A stretch of 64,000 bases of DNA from positions 63,452,671-63,516,670 of the forward strand of contig CM055101.1 in assembly GCA_029204225.1 (NCBI GenBank). Direction: 5' to 3'. The notes beneath the pieces are model-generated. The model worked only from the letters and a program-made list of their open reading frames with translations. It was not told the origin of the DNA and ran no database searches. Numbering within the stretch: position 1 is the first letter of the stretch; every line of letters begins with the position of its first letter. Position numbers and translations under genes: made by a program. Shown here piece by piece: positions 50,105-60,621 of this stretch. The DNA is from Diphasiastrum complanatum. Its lineage: Eukaryota > Streptophyta > Lycopodiopsida > Lycopodiales > Lycopodiaceae.

Positions 50105-51023
50105 TGTTGTAAAGTTGACTCGGGTGCACCAAGCGTGCCCTGTAAGACTCAAAGGGGTGACACTCTCTAAGGTCCCAGAGCAAGTTAGAACGTCAAGAAC
50201 TGAGCCTCCGACCTGTGGTGAGCCAGTCAAGTAGTCACAAGTCATGAGCTAGCTCTGGAGCTCGAGTCATGGCCTAGTTAGGAAAGCAAGTTGATTCGGC
50301 CGCCGAGACGGCTCCCGGGACCCATGTTCGGGAGCCAGACTGATTCTGCCAAGCTTGCCAGGCTTAATCAGCAAAATAAAAACTAAGTCCTTAAAAGCAT
50401 GCTTTACCAGAAAGCACTATGTTTCAAACCAGAGGGGGTGCGCCGAATCACAACAGAACTATAGGGGGAGTCCGGCAGACAGAAACTTGGGCAGCTCAAC
50501 CAGCGCCAGGAATCCAGTCGCCAGGTCTCAGCTCCCTCTACCGGCACGAGCAAGGCACAATGCCCAGCACGTGTTGGTGGCCCCGAGACCAGTCAGTCTA
50601 TGTATGAATGTATCCTCTTCCAAATCTAATAAAGTTGATCATTGGGGATGATTACCATTTCGGTTTCGCCTCCGGGACTGGTCCAAGTGGAAGGACCCTT
50701 ACTACAATCTTTTTGCGTCGCTGGCGCCTAAGGGTCCCTGTCATCGACATGGGGCTTGCCGCTATGCCAATTGGTCAGTTTGGCGACCACTATGCCTTGG
50801 ATTTCATGTGTGGCTTGTCTTTGCCTTTGGTTACCTTTTGGGGACGGATTCTAAGTTGGCTTTCGGGTTGGTTGGGATTCTAGTTTCCTTAAGTTTGAAT
50901 GGTTAAGCTTGTTACGTTTTTGAGTTGGCTTTTACGGAAGTGCATGATGAATGAATGTTAGACTTAAGCGCGTGTTGGGAAAACCGCTCAAGTCCCAGCG
51001 CCCTTTGAGGCGCCGACGCAACA
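50105..51023 (+). repeat. B2 5' LTR, type B, 919 bp
   Basis: TGTTGTAAAGTTGACTC to GACGCAACA. It contains the TATA-like AACTATAGGGGGAGTCC (about 50458) and TCTAATAAAGTTGATC near 50625, the likely poly(A) region. Confidence 0.9.
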
Positions 51024-51025
51024 TG

Positions 51026-51038
51026 TGGTATCAGAGCC
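51026..51038 (+). promoter_or_regulatory. B2 primer-binding site
   Basis: TGGTATCAGAGCC, two bases after the LTR; iMet type. Confidence 0.9.
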
Positions 51039-51113
51039 GACTAGCCGGTCAGCTACACAAGTCTCACAGGGATGGCCATGTTTTAAAATTTGTCAGGACA
51101 ACCGTTGCACAAG

Positions 51114-51501
51114 GTGCTGCCCACAGTGTAAGCACGGGTGCGTCCACGGTCGGGGTGGTCGGCAGAACGGGGGACTTGATGAGTCAAAGTGCTGCCCTCG
51201 AGGTGTAAGCACGGTCAGTATCCGCGGTTCGGGCCTGGCACCGTCTGCACGTAGGACAGATGAGACAATGTGCTGCCATTAGGTTGGTGAAAGCACGGTC
51301 TGTGCCTTGTGGGGTGCGGGGTGACATATTCGAACTGTACGGGTTAACCATTGATACAGAGATGCTGTTCGAATTCGGGTGTAAAGCACGGGTGGTTAGC
51401 TGCCGGTGCGGGATAGCTGCCGATCGTTTAGCTATAAGGGCTATCGACCAAAAAGTGGTGGGGCGTGACTGAGGCAATGTGCTGCTTAATGGTGAAAGCA
51501 T
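51114..51501 (+). promoter_or_regulatory. Five-unit stem-loop array in the B2 leader
   Basis: Units at 51114-51135, 51189-51212, 51270-51296, 51363-51388 and 51479-51501. Each has the arms GTGCT and AGCAC (unit 4 TGCT/AGCA; unit 5 with a G-U pair). Loops of 12-18 bases begin GCC, GTT or GCT and end GTGTA or GTGAA. The array lies between the primer site and the gag start at 51856, where packaging and dimerisation signals of LTR elements usually are. Confidence 0.75.
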
Positions 51502-51855
51502 AGATGGTTGGATGGATGTTTCCCCGTGGGCTAATTCTGTGATAGATTTGTGTGAGCGCGGCTAGGCAAAGGTCCTACGTCCGGTCTCAGGGGGGTTTGT
51601 GGCTTGAGAGGGATCCTCTGTGTTTGCTTTGGTTGGTATGTTCCGTTTGTTGTGTGCTTGCTTGGACACAAATGACCTGGTTCCTACTTGGCTCTCAGGT
51701 GATGTGGGCGTGCTAAGTTTGAGGAGGAGATATTTCATTGAAGCTGATTTGATAAAGAAGAAAAGAGAGTTGTGGGGTCCGGTCGACAGAAGGGAGAGTT
51801 TCAAATATAAAAAGGATTGAGGCGATAATCTGTTGGAAGTACACCTCTGACTATT

Positions 51856-54050
51856 ATGGAGGACCACCTTGAAGAGTTACGAGCATTGACGGACGGAGAA
51901 GAGCTGGCTCGAGAATACAGCTCTCGCATGCATCGAGATGGCACCAGGTCCAAGTTGAGAAAGAAAGAGCGTATGCACTCCACAGTGGCGCGTCTCCAAG
52001 AAGAGATGGGTGGCCCTTCTGAACCTACACCAAGAAACGAACCCTTGCCAGAGGCGCAACAGGACCTCTTTGAAGTGAAGATGCGGCAATACTTATCAAG
52101 CGCAATGACGGCTATGCTTAGCGAGATGAAGAAGGACAGAAAAACAGAAAGGAAAGAATGGCAAACATCCTTGCGAACCATGAACCTTACTCAATTTAAC
52201 CTTGCTAGAGAAATGAGAGACGGGCTAACACAGCTCGAAGCCAGGTTTGAAGAGTTGGAAGCAACTAGGGGGAATGCAGTGGCACCTCCTCCACAGATAC
52301 CAAGAGAACCACGAGCGCGAAACACGGAAGGCCCAAGGAAGACTGCCAAAGTGAAAGTACCACCTACTTTCAAAGGAGAGCGTGACATTTGAGTTGTGGA
52401 AGATTGGTTGTTTCACATGGACCATTACTTCCGTCTGATGAACACTCCTGAGGAAGAAAGAACGGACTTGGCATTAGCATATTTTGAGGGCTACACTACA
52501 AACTGGTATCGGATGGCAGGAATGCATTTCCAGACATGGGACGCATTCAAAGCCGCGTTACGAGAGGAGTTCATACCGAAGGATTCACACATGAGATTGA
52601 GGACAGAATAATCGGGGCTCAAACAAAAAGGGTCATTGCGAGAGTACCTCAATAAATTTAGACAGAGTGTATGGGTTATTGAAGATATGTCCGAGACGGA
52701 CAAAACTCATTACCTATTGTCTGGAATGCAATAGACAGCTACATGCCCCATGATTTCAATTCAACTATTCGAGCGGCTGAAATGGTTTGTGATTATGAGA
52801 GCACATTGGCACCAGCTGCTCCCGCAACCTCAACAAGAGTATTTAGTGGATCCAGACCGAGTCCGAGCTTCTTTTCAAGGGGGGACTCAGCTTCAAATGG
52901 CAACCAAGCCTCGAGTAGCGTGAATAAATTCCCAACAAAAACAGGGTTTGGCAACCATGGCAACAATGGAGGGAACATGTTCCAGAGAAGAAACAATGTT
53001 GGACCTTCAACTAGTCACAGCAACAGCTCACCAACAATGGGCAGTTCCATGCGTTGCTTCAACTGTCATCAGCAAGGTCACTCTTGGAGATCATGCCCCA
53101 AACCATTGAATAAGCAAATCATGGCTGCCATTGAAGGATTTGATAGGATGGAGAGAGAGGCATTTGATCAAGAAGATGGTGAACAAGATGATGAAGAGGA
53201 CCCAGAAACGGATTTGACGGAGTCTGACCTGAATGCCTTGCAACAGATAGGGGCACTTGCGGCTTATCGTGAACATCTTATGGCGACTCCTGCGAGAGGA
53301 TCCAAGTTATTGTACCTGAAAGGCTGTATTCAAGGCAGGATCATTTACTTCATGGTAGACCTGGGGGCGTCACATAACTACTTGTCAGAAAAACGGACAG
53401 GAGAATTGGACATCCAATGTGAAGAAAATGTGACTCCTATTTGTGTGGAGACCGCGAAAGGTACCATGACCACTTGTAGATTGGCAACCAACTTACCAAT
53501 CTCTCTGGGAGCCTGGAAGAATCGACTAACGTTCACAATCTTGAAAATGGATGCCTTCGACGCTATTTTGGGATTAAGCTGGTTTAACGAACATGTGGTG
53601 GCCTTCTTGGTAAAAGGGGTTAACCTTATGTTATTATATAATGGCAGGAGACCTTGTGTCGTCAGAGCTGTGCCAGGGGACCAACTAGAAAAGAACGGCA
53701 CAAATGAACCTGAGCCAACCATTCCTCCCAATCTCATTCACCTATTTAACGAAGGACAACCAACAGTGACAAACCAGCTGACACGGGAACAGATGGAGCC
53801 AAAATTGCCTATAGTCTCTACATCAAAGGTGAATTCAAGTGCCGATGCAGAGCTCAAGGAGCTCACCTTATGTGACCAAGCGAAAGCTCACTTCTTTAAC
53901 GAAGGACATCCAACAGTGACAAACCAGCTGACGCAAGGTCAAATGGAGCCAACATTGCCTGCAGCTTCTACATCAGAGGTGAATCTAAGTGCCGATGCAG
54001 AGCTCAAGGAGCTCAACCTGGGCGACCAAACGAAATATCTAGAGTCCTAG
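51856..54050 (+). pseudogene. B2 gag-protease, broken
   Basis: An ATG at 51856 opens MEDHLEELRALTDGEEL. A charged N-terminal region and coiled-coil-like segment lead into the gag core (DWLFHMDHYFRLMNTPEEER). Breaks are a stop at 52390-52392, a stop at 52609-52611 and a 19-base deletion near 52730, relative to B3. From 52743 the frame is open for 435 codons with the zinc knuckle CFNCHQQGHSWRSC and the protease-like MVDLGASHNY. The end carries two 50-residue repeats and a stop at 54048-54050. No RT follows. It is nearly identical to B3. Confidence 0.9.
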
Positions 54051-54157
54051 GGGACTCATCCAGACGTGCGACAAAAACGACATATCTGAGGCTTAAGGGA
54101 GCCATAAATACCCTTTTCTTTCATGTTAATAAAATAAGCCGCATTTCTCATCGAGGA

Positions 54158-55037
54158 GTAAGACTCAAAGGGGTGACACTCTCTAAGGTCCCAGAGCAAG
54201 TTAGAATGTCAAGGACTGAGCCTCCGACCTGTGGTGAGCCAGTCAAGTAGTCACAAGTCATGAGCTAGCTCTGGAGCTCGAGTCATGGCCTAGTTAAGAA
54301 AACAAGTTGATTCGGCCGCCGGGACGGCTCCCGGGACCCATGTCCGGGAGCCAGACTGATTCTGCCAGGCTTGCCAGGCTTAATCAACAAAATAAAAACT
54401 AAGTCCTAAAAAGCGTGCTTTACCAAAAAGCACTATGTTTCAAACCAGAGGGGTGCGTCGAATCACAGCAGAACTATAGGGGGAGTCCGGTAGACAGAAA
54501 CTTGGACAGCTCAACCAGTGCCAGGAATCCAGTCGTCAGGTCTCAGCTCCCTCTACCAGCACGAGCCAGGCACAATGCCCAGCACGTGTTATTGGCCCCG
54601 AGACCAGTCAGTCTATGTATGAATGTATCCTCTTCCAAATCTAATAAAGTTGATCCTTGGGATGATTATCATTTCGGTTTCGCCTCCGGGACTGGTCCAA
54701 GTGGAAGGACCCTTACTACAACCTTTTTGCATCGCTGGCGCCTAAGGGTCCCTGTCATCGACATGGGGCTTGCCGCTATGCCAATTGGTCAGTTTGGCGA
54801 CCACTATGCCTTGGATTTCATGTGTAGCTTGTCTTTGCCTTTGGTTACCTTTTGGGGACGGATTCTGAGTTGGCTTTCGGGTTGGTTGGGATTCCAGTTT
54901 TCTTAAGTTTGAATGGTTAAGCTTGTTACGTTTTTGAGTTGGCTTTTACGTAAGTGCATGATGGATGAATGTTAGACTTAAGCGCGTGTTGGGAAAACCG
55001 CTCAAGTCCCAGCGCCCTTTGAGACGCCGACGCAACA
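54158..55037 (+). repeat. B2 3' LTR, 5'-truncated
   Basis: It matches the 5' LTR from TAAGACTCAAAGGGGTG to CGACGCAACA. The first roughly 40 bases and the polypurine tract are missing. Confidence 0.88.
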
Positions 55038-55182
55038 GCTATGTGCCAAATCAAAAAGTTTGAAACGGCCTTACAACTGGCGCTTTTACCGAACACTGAA
55101 ACCCAGAAGGTAATCAAAGTCAGTTTGAAAAAAATCCCACTTTATTGATAAATCTGAGAAGGTTACATTTCAAGTGTGTGAC
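55038..55182 (-). mobile_element. A1 5' LTR, second segment
   Basis: It continues the A1 LTR after B2 (GCTATGTGCCAAATC) to CAAGTGTGTGAC, where A2 interrupts it. The rest of A1 is not in the window. Confidence 0.8.
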
Positions 55183-56020
55183 TGTAGCGCAGGCATCCCA
55201 AAGGGAGCCGGGAACCACGACTTAGCTTCCCAGCCTTCAACTCTTGCCATCCAAACCCACTTGACATACAAGCAGCCAACTCGCCAACAACGATCAGACT
55301 TAACCAACTTGAAGTTCCGAAAACCAACATTGAGATCCAACCTGGCGCCATGCCAGATCGGGGGTCCCGACGTGGGTGACTTCCCTCCAAGCAAGCCGCC
55401 CGACATACATCAAACTTAACCAACTCGAAGCTTCGTTACAAACGAGTAACATCCATTCCAAGCAAGCGGTCTGACTTACATCAGACTTAACCAACTGAAA
55501 GCTTCGTCACGAGCGCTGGAAGCCAACCTGGCGCCACGCCAGACTGGACAGCCATAAACAGGTAACATCCACCCAAGCAAGCCATCCAACTCAGCCGACA
55601 GGTTAGAGCCCGTTCCCCAAGAGCTTAACCCATTCACGTTCATGCAAGGAACACTCAGAACCACAAGCCGCGACAGATATGGAAACAACCAGTTCTTGGA
55701 CCAAATGGTCCCGACAGCATACCGCTGGCGCCACGGACCGAATGGTCCCGACGGCATACCGCTGGCGTCCCGGGATACGACCCTCAGCTATGTGCCAAGT
55801 TAAAAATTTTGAAAGCGGCCTTACAACTGGCGCTTTTACCGAACACTGAAACCCAGAAGGTAATCAGAGTCAGTTTGAGGTAAATCCCACTTTATTGATA
55901 AATTTGAGAAGGTTACATTTCAAGTGTGTGACCGACCCTAGTCTCCGGGGCGCTAGCATGCCAAGGCGAGAGCCATGACAACATTCCAGCAAGCGAGGCT
56001 GAGACTTGGTTGGAGCTCGC
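55183..56020 (-). mobile_element. A2: type A LTR, partial
   Basis: It begins (plus strand) TGTAGCGCAGG, the outer end of a type A LTR, within A1. It runs to GGAGCTCGC, where B3 interrupts it. By eye it differs from A3 at only about a dozen sites in 840 bases, fewer than from A1. Whether it is a solo LTR or part of a full element cannot be seen. Confidence 0.8.
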
Positions 56021-56940
56021 TGTTGCGCCGGCGCCTCAAAGGGCGCTGGGACTTGAGCGGTTTCCCCAACACGCGCTTAAGTCTAACATTCATCCATCAT
56101 GCACTTACGTAAAAGCCAACTCAGAATCGTAACAAGCTTAACCATTCAGACTTAAGAAAACTGGAATCCCAACCAACCCGAAAGCCAACTCAGAATCCGT
56201 CCCCAAAAGGTAACCAAAGGCAAAGACAAGCCACACATGAAACCCAAGGCATAGTGGTCGCCAAACTGACCAATTGGCATAGCGGCAAGCCCCATGTCGA
56301 TGACAGGGACCCTTAGGCGCCAGTGACGCAAAAAGGTTGTAGTAAGGGTCCTTCCACTTAGACCAGTCCCGGAGGCGAAACCGAAATGGTAATCATCCCC
56401 AAGGATCAACTTTATTAGATTTGGAAGAGGTTACATTCATACATAGACTGACCGGTCTCGGGGCCACCAACACGTGCTGGGCATTGTGCCTGGCTCGTGC
56501 TGGTAGAGGGAGCTGAGACCTGGCGACTGTATTCCTGGCGCTGGTTGAGCTGCCCAAGTTTCTGTCTGCCGGACTCCCCCTATAGTCCTGCTGTGATTCG
56601 GCGCACCCCCTCTGGTTTGAAACATAGTGCTTTCTGGTAAAGCACGCTTTTTAGGACTTAGTTTTTATTTTGCTGATTAAGCCTGGAAAGCCTGGCAGAA
56701 TCAGTCTGGCTCCCGGACATGGGTCCTGGGAGCCGTCCCGACGGCCGAATCAACCTGCTTTCCTGACTAGGCCATGACTCGAGCTCCAGAGCTAGCTCAT
56801 GACTTTGTGACTACTTGACTGGCTCACCACAGGTCGGAGGCTCAGTCCTTGACATTCTAACTTGCTCTGGGACCTTAGGGAGTGTCACCCCTTTGAGTCT
56901 CACAGGGCACGCTGGGTGCACCCAAGTCAGCTTTACAACA
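56021..56940 (-). repeat. B3 3' LTR, type B, 920 bp
   Basis: TGTTGTAAAGCTGACTT to GGCGCCGGCGCAACA on the minus strand, complete. Confidence 0.9.
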
Positions 56941-56977
56941 TCCTCCCCTCGTTTGAGAAAGCTGATGTCCTCATCAG
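56941..56977 (-). promoter_or_regulatory. B3 polypurine tract and hairpin
   Basis: Minus-strand AAACGAGGGGAGGA (56941-56954). The hairpin CTGATG-AGGA-CATCAG lies at 56962-56977. Confidence 0.8.
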
Positions 56978-57307
56978 GGCCAAACTAGAACCTAAGACTC
57001 ATGGCACGGGCTTAATTCACCGGCCAGACTTTAGTCACATATACAAGGGCACGGGCTTGATTCACCGGCCAAAGGAAACCAACTGTAAAGCAGAGTAATG
57101 ATATTGTGTTTTACACCCAGCACAGGAAAAGTGTGGATCTAGTTCACTTACGTAAAACCTGTGTGAAGCTGCTGCACTTAGACATCAAACTGAAGCTCAC
57201 TCCTCAATGAGAAATGCGGCTTACTTTATTAGCATGAAAGAAAAAGGTACTCACGGCTCCCTTAAGTCTCAAATATGTCGTTGTCGTCGCACATCTGGAT
57301 GAGTCCC

Positions 57308-59164
57308 CTAGGACTCTAGATATTTCGTTTGGTCGTCCAGGTTGAGCTCCTTGAGCTCTGCATCGGCACTTAGATTCACCTTTGACGTAGAAACTGCAGG
57401 CAATGTTGGCTCCATTTGACCTCGAGTCAGCTGGTTTGTCACTGTTGGATGTCTTTCATTAAAAAGGTGAGTTTTCGCTTGGTCACACAAGGTGAGCTCC
57501 TTGAGCTCTGCATCGGCACTTGAATTCACCTTTGATGTAGAGACTATAGGCAATTTTGGCTCCATCTGTTCCCGTGTCAGCTGGTTTGTCACTGTTGGTT
57601 GTCCTTCGTTAAATAGGTGAATGAGATTGGGAGGAATGGTTGGCTCAGGTTCATTTGTGCCGTTCTTTTCTAGTTGGTCCCCTGGCACAGCTCTGACGAC
57701 ACAAGGTCTCCTGCCATTATATAATAACATAAGGTTAACCCCTTTTGCCAAGAAGGCCACCACATGTTCGTTAAACCAGCTTAATCCCAAAATAGCGTCG
57801 AAGGCATCCATCTTCAAGATTGTGAACGTTAGTCGATTCTTCCAGGCTCCCAGAGAGATTGGTAAGTTGGTTGCCAATCTACAAGTGGTCATTGTACCTT
57901 TCGCGGTCTCCACACAAATAGGAGTCACATTTTCTTCACATTGGATGTCCAATTCTCCTGTCCGTTTTTCTGACAAGTAGTTATGTGACGCCCCCAGGTC
58001 TACCATGAAGTAAATGATCCTGCCTTGAATACAGCCTTTCAGGTACAATAACTTGGATCCTCTCGCAGGAGTCGCCATAAGATGTTCACGATAAGCCGCA
58101 AGTGCCCCTATCTGTTGCAAGGCATTCAGGTCAGACTCCGTCAAATCCGTTTCTGGGTCCTCTTCATCATCTTGTTCACCATCTTCTTGATCAAATGCCT
58201 CTCTCTCCATCCTATCAAATCCTTCAATGGCAGCCATGATTTGCTTATTCAATGGTTTGGGGCATGATCTCCAAGAGTGACCTTGCTGATGACAGTTGAA
58301 GCAACGCATGGAACTGCCCATTGTTGGTGAGCTGTTGCTGTGACTAGTTGAAGGTCCAACATTGTTTCTTCTCTGGAACATGTTCCCTCCATTGTTGCCA
58401 TGGTTGCCAAACCCTGTTTTTGTTGGGAATTTATTCACGCTACTCGAGGCTTGGTTGCCATTTGGAGCTGAGTCCCTCCTTGAAAAGAAGCTCGGACTCG
58501 GTCTGGATCCACTAAATACTCTTGTTGAGGTTGCGGGAGCAGCTGGTGCCAATGTGCTCTCATAATCACAAACCATTTCAGCCGCTCGAATAGTTGAATT
58601 GAAATCATGGGGCATGTAGCTGTCTATCGCACGTCGGGTCCAGGATTGCATTCCAGACAATAGGTAATGAGTTTTGTCAGCCTCGGACATATCTTCAATA
58701 ACCCATACACTCTGTCTGAATCTATTGAGGTACTCTCGCAATGACCCTTTCTGTTTGAGCCCCGATAATTCTGTCCTCAATCTCATGTGTGAATCCTTCG
58801 GTATGAACTCCTCTCGTAACGCGGCTTTGAATGCGTCCCATGTTTGAAAATGCATTACTGCCATCCGGTACCAATTTGTAGTGTAGCCCTCAAAATATGC
58901 TAATGCCAAGTCAGTTCTTTCTTCCTCAGGAGTGTTCATTAGACGGAAGTAATGGTCCATGTGAAACAACCAATCTTCCACAACTCGAATGTCACGCTCT
59001 CCTTTGAAAGTAGGTGGTGCTTTCACTTTGGCAGTCTTTCTTGGGCCCTCCGTGGTTCGCGCTCGTGGTTCTCTTGGTATCTGTGGAGGAGGCGCCACTG
59101 CATTCTCCCTAGTTGCTTCCAACTCTTCAAACCTGGCTTCGAGCTGTGTTAGCCCGTCTCTCAT
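57308..59164 (-). CDS. B3 gag core, zinc knuckle and protease-like ORF
   Basis: An open 618-codon frame. The gag core (about residues 60-205) has VVEDWLFHMDHYF, AYFEGYTTNWYRMAV and LREYLNRFRQSVW. A Ser/Asn-rich linker follows. The zinc knuckle C288FNC...H296...C301 has exact CX2CX4HX4C spacing. An acidic stretch (about 325-345) precedes the retropepsin-like domain (about 365-495) with VDLGASHNY (Asp389) and ILGLSWFNEH. The active-site triplet is DLG, not DSG or DTG. The C-terminus is two 50-residue repeats (from 516 and 566). Gag would form the particle and bind RNA. The natural N-terminus lies upstream, in the frame ending at 59161, from which an 82-base deletion separates it. Confidence 0.92.
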   Translation of the reverse strand: MRDGLTQLEARFEELEATRENAVAPPPQIPREPRARTTEGPRKTAKVKAPPTFKGERDIRVVEDWLFHMDHYFRLMNTPEEERTDLALAYFEGYTTNWYRMAVMHFQTWDAFKAALREEFIPKDSHMRLRTELSGLKQKGSLREYLNRFRQSVWVIEDMSEADKTHYLLSGMQSWTRRAIDSYMPHDFNSTIRAAEMVCDYESTLAPAAPATSTRVFSGSRPSPSFFSRRDSAPNGNQASSSVNKFPTKTGFGNHGNNGGNMFQRRNNVGPSTSHSNSSPTMGSSMRCFNCHQQGHSWRSCPKPLNKQIMAAIEGFDRMEREAFDQEDGEQDDEEDPETDLTESDLNALQQIGALAAYREHLMATPARGSKLLYLKGCIQGRIIYFMVDLGASHNYLSEKRTGELDIQCEENVTPICVETAKGTMTTCRLATNLPISLGAWKNRLTFTILKMDAFDAILGLSWFNEHVVAFLAKGVNLMLLYNGRRPCVVRAVPGDQLEKNGTNEPEPTIPPNLIHLFNEGQPTVTNQLTREQMEPKLPIVSTSKVNSSADAELKELTLCDQAKTHLFNERHPTVTNQLTRGQMEPTLPAVSTSKVNLSADAELKELNLDDQTKYLES

Positions 59165-59439
59165 TTCTCTAGCAAGGTTAATTTGGGTAAGGCGCTTGAT
59201 AAGTATTGCCGCATCTTCACTTCAAAGAGGTCCTGTTGTGCCTCTGGCAAGGGTTCATCTCTTGGTGTAGGTTCAGAAGGGCCACCCATCTCTTCATGGA
59301 GGGGCGCCACTGTGGAGTGCATACGCTCTTTCTTTCTCGACTTGGACCTGCTGCCATCTCGATGCATGCGAGAGCTGTATTCTCGAGTCAGCTCTTCTCC
59401 GTCCGTCAGTGCTCGTAACTCTTCAAGATGGTCCTCCAT
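59161..59439 (-). pseudogene. B3 gag N-terminus, frameshifted
   Basis: Begins MEDHLEELRALTDGEEL as in B2 and runs out of frame after RQYLSSA, where about 82 bases present in B2 are missing. The natural protein would continue into the 59164 frame. Confidence 0.85.
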
Positions 59440-59796
59440 TATAGTCAGAGGTGTACTTCCAACAGATTATCGCCTCAATCCTTTTTATATTTGAAACTCT
59501 CCCTTCTGTCAGCCGGGCCCCACAGCTCTCTTTTCTTCTTTATTAAATCAGCTTCAATGAAAATATCCCTTCCTCAAACTTAGCACGCCCACATCACCTG
59601 AGAGCCAAGTAGGAACCAGGTCATTTGTGTCTAAGCAAGCACACGACAAACGGAACATACCAACCAAAGCAAACACAGAGGATCCCTCTCAAGCCACAAA
59701 CCCCCCCCTGAGACCGGACGTAGGACCTTTGCCTAGCCGCGCCCACACAAATCTATCACAGAATTAGCCCACGGGGAAACATCCATCCAACCATCC

Positions 59797-60182
59797 GTGC
59801 TTTCACCATTAAGCAGCACATTGCCTCAGTCACGCCCCACCACTTTTTGGTCGATAGCCCTTATAGCTAAACGATCGGCAGCTATCCCGCACCGGCAGCT
59901 AACCACCCGTGCTTTACACCCGAATTCGAGCAGCATCTCTGTATCAATGGTTAACCCGTACAGTTCGAATATGTCGCCCCGCACCCCACAAGGTACAGAC
60001 CGTGCTTTCACCTACCTAGGCAGCACTTTGCCTCATCCGTCCTACGTGCAGACAGCGCCAGGCCCGAACTGCGAGAACTGACCGTGCTTACACCTCGAGG
60101 GCAGCACTTTGACTCATCAAGTCCCCCGTTCTGCCGACCACCCCAAACGTGGATGCACCCGTGCTTACACTGTGGGCAGCAC
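59797..60182 (-). promoter_or_regulatory. Leader stem-loop array in B3
   Basis: First and last units, GTGCT...AGCAC, at 59797-59819 and 60161-60182, with further units between, as in B2. Confidence 0.7.
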
Positions 60183-60258
60183 CTTGCGCCATGGTTGTCC
60201 TGACAAATCCCAAAAACGTGGCCATCCCTGTGAGACTTGCGTAGCTGACCGGCTAGTC

Positions 60259-60271
60259 GGCTCTGATACCA
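60259..60271 (-). promoter_or_regulatory. B3 primer-binding site
   Basis: Minus-strand TGGTATCAGAGCC two bases after the LTR end at 60274. Confidence 0.88.
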
Positions 60272-60273
60272 CA

Positions 60274-60621
60274 TGTTGCGTCGGCGCCTCAAAGGGCGCT
60301 GGGACTTGAGCGGTTTCCCCAACACGCGCTTAAGTCTAACATTCATCCATCATGCACTTACGTAAAAGCCAACTCAGAATCGTAACAAGCTTAACCATTC
60401 AGACTTAAGAAAACTGGAATCCCAACCAACCCGAAAGCCAACTCAGAATCCGTCCCCAAAAGGTAACCAAAGGCAAAGACAAGCCACACATGAAACCCAA
60501 GGCATAGTGGTCGCCAAACTGACCAATTGGCATAGCGGCAAGCCCCATGTCGATAACAGAGACCCTTAGGCGCCAGCGACGCAAAAAGGTTGTAGTAAGG
60601 GTCCTTCCACTTGGACCAGTC
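60274..60621 (-). repeat. B3 5' LTR, interrupted
   Basis: A type B LTR from its inner end to GGACCAGTC, where A3 begins. The outer part must lie beyond A3, outside the window. Confidence 0.85.

Larger units (their letters stand above)
50105..55037 (+). mobile_element. B2: gypsy element with gag-protease only
   Basis: Inserted in the A1 5' LTR with the target duplication GCTAT (50100-50104 and 55038-55042), 4,933 bp. Order: 5' LTR 50105-51023, primer site 51026-51038, leader with hairpins, broken gag-protease 51856-54050, a short tail, 3' LTR 54158-55037. The polypurine tract and about 40 bases of the 3' LTR start are deleted, joining CATTTCTCATCGAGGA to AAGACTCAAAGG near 54158. No RT or integrase is encoded. 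It lies opposite in orientation to B1 and B3. Confidence 0.9.
56021..60621 (-). mobile_element. B3: gypsy element with gag-protease only
   Basis: Minus-strand order: 5' LTR from 60621 (cut by A3) to 60274, primer site 60271-60259, leader with hairpins, gag-protease 59439-57308, a 3' noncoding stretch, hairpin and polypurine tract 56977-56941, 3' LTR 56940-56021. No RT or integrase is present between the protease end and the polypurine tract, and the tract is intact, so this copy shows the native structure of a gag-only subfamily better than B2 does. Confidence 0.9.
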
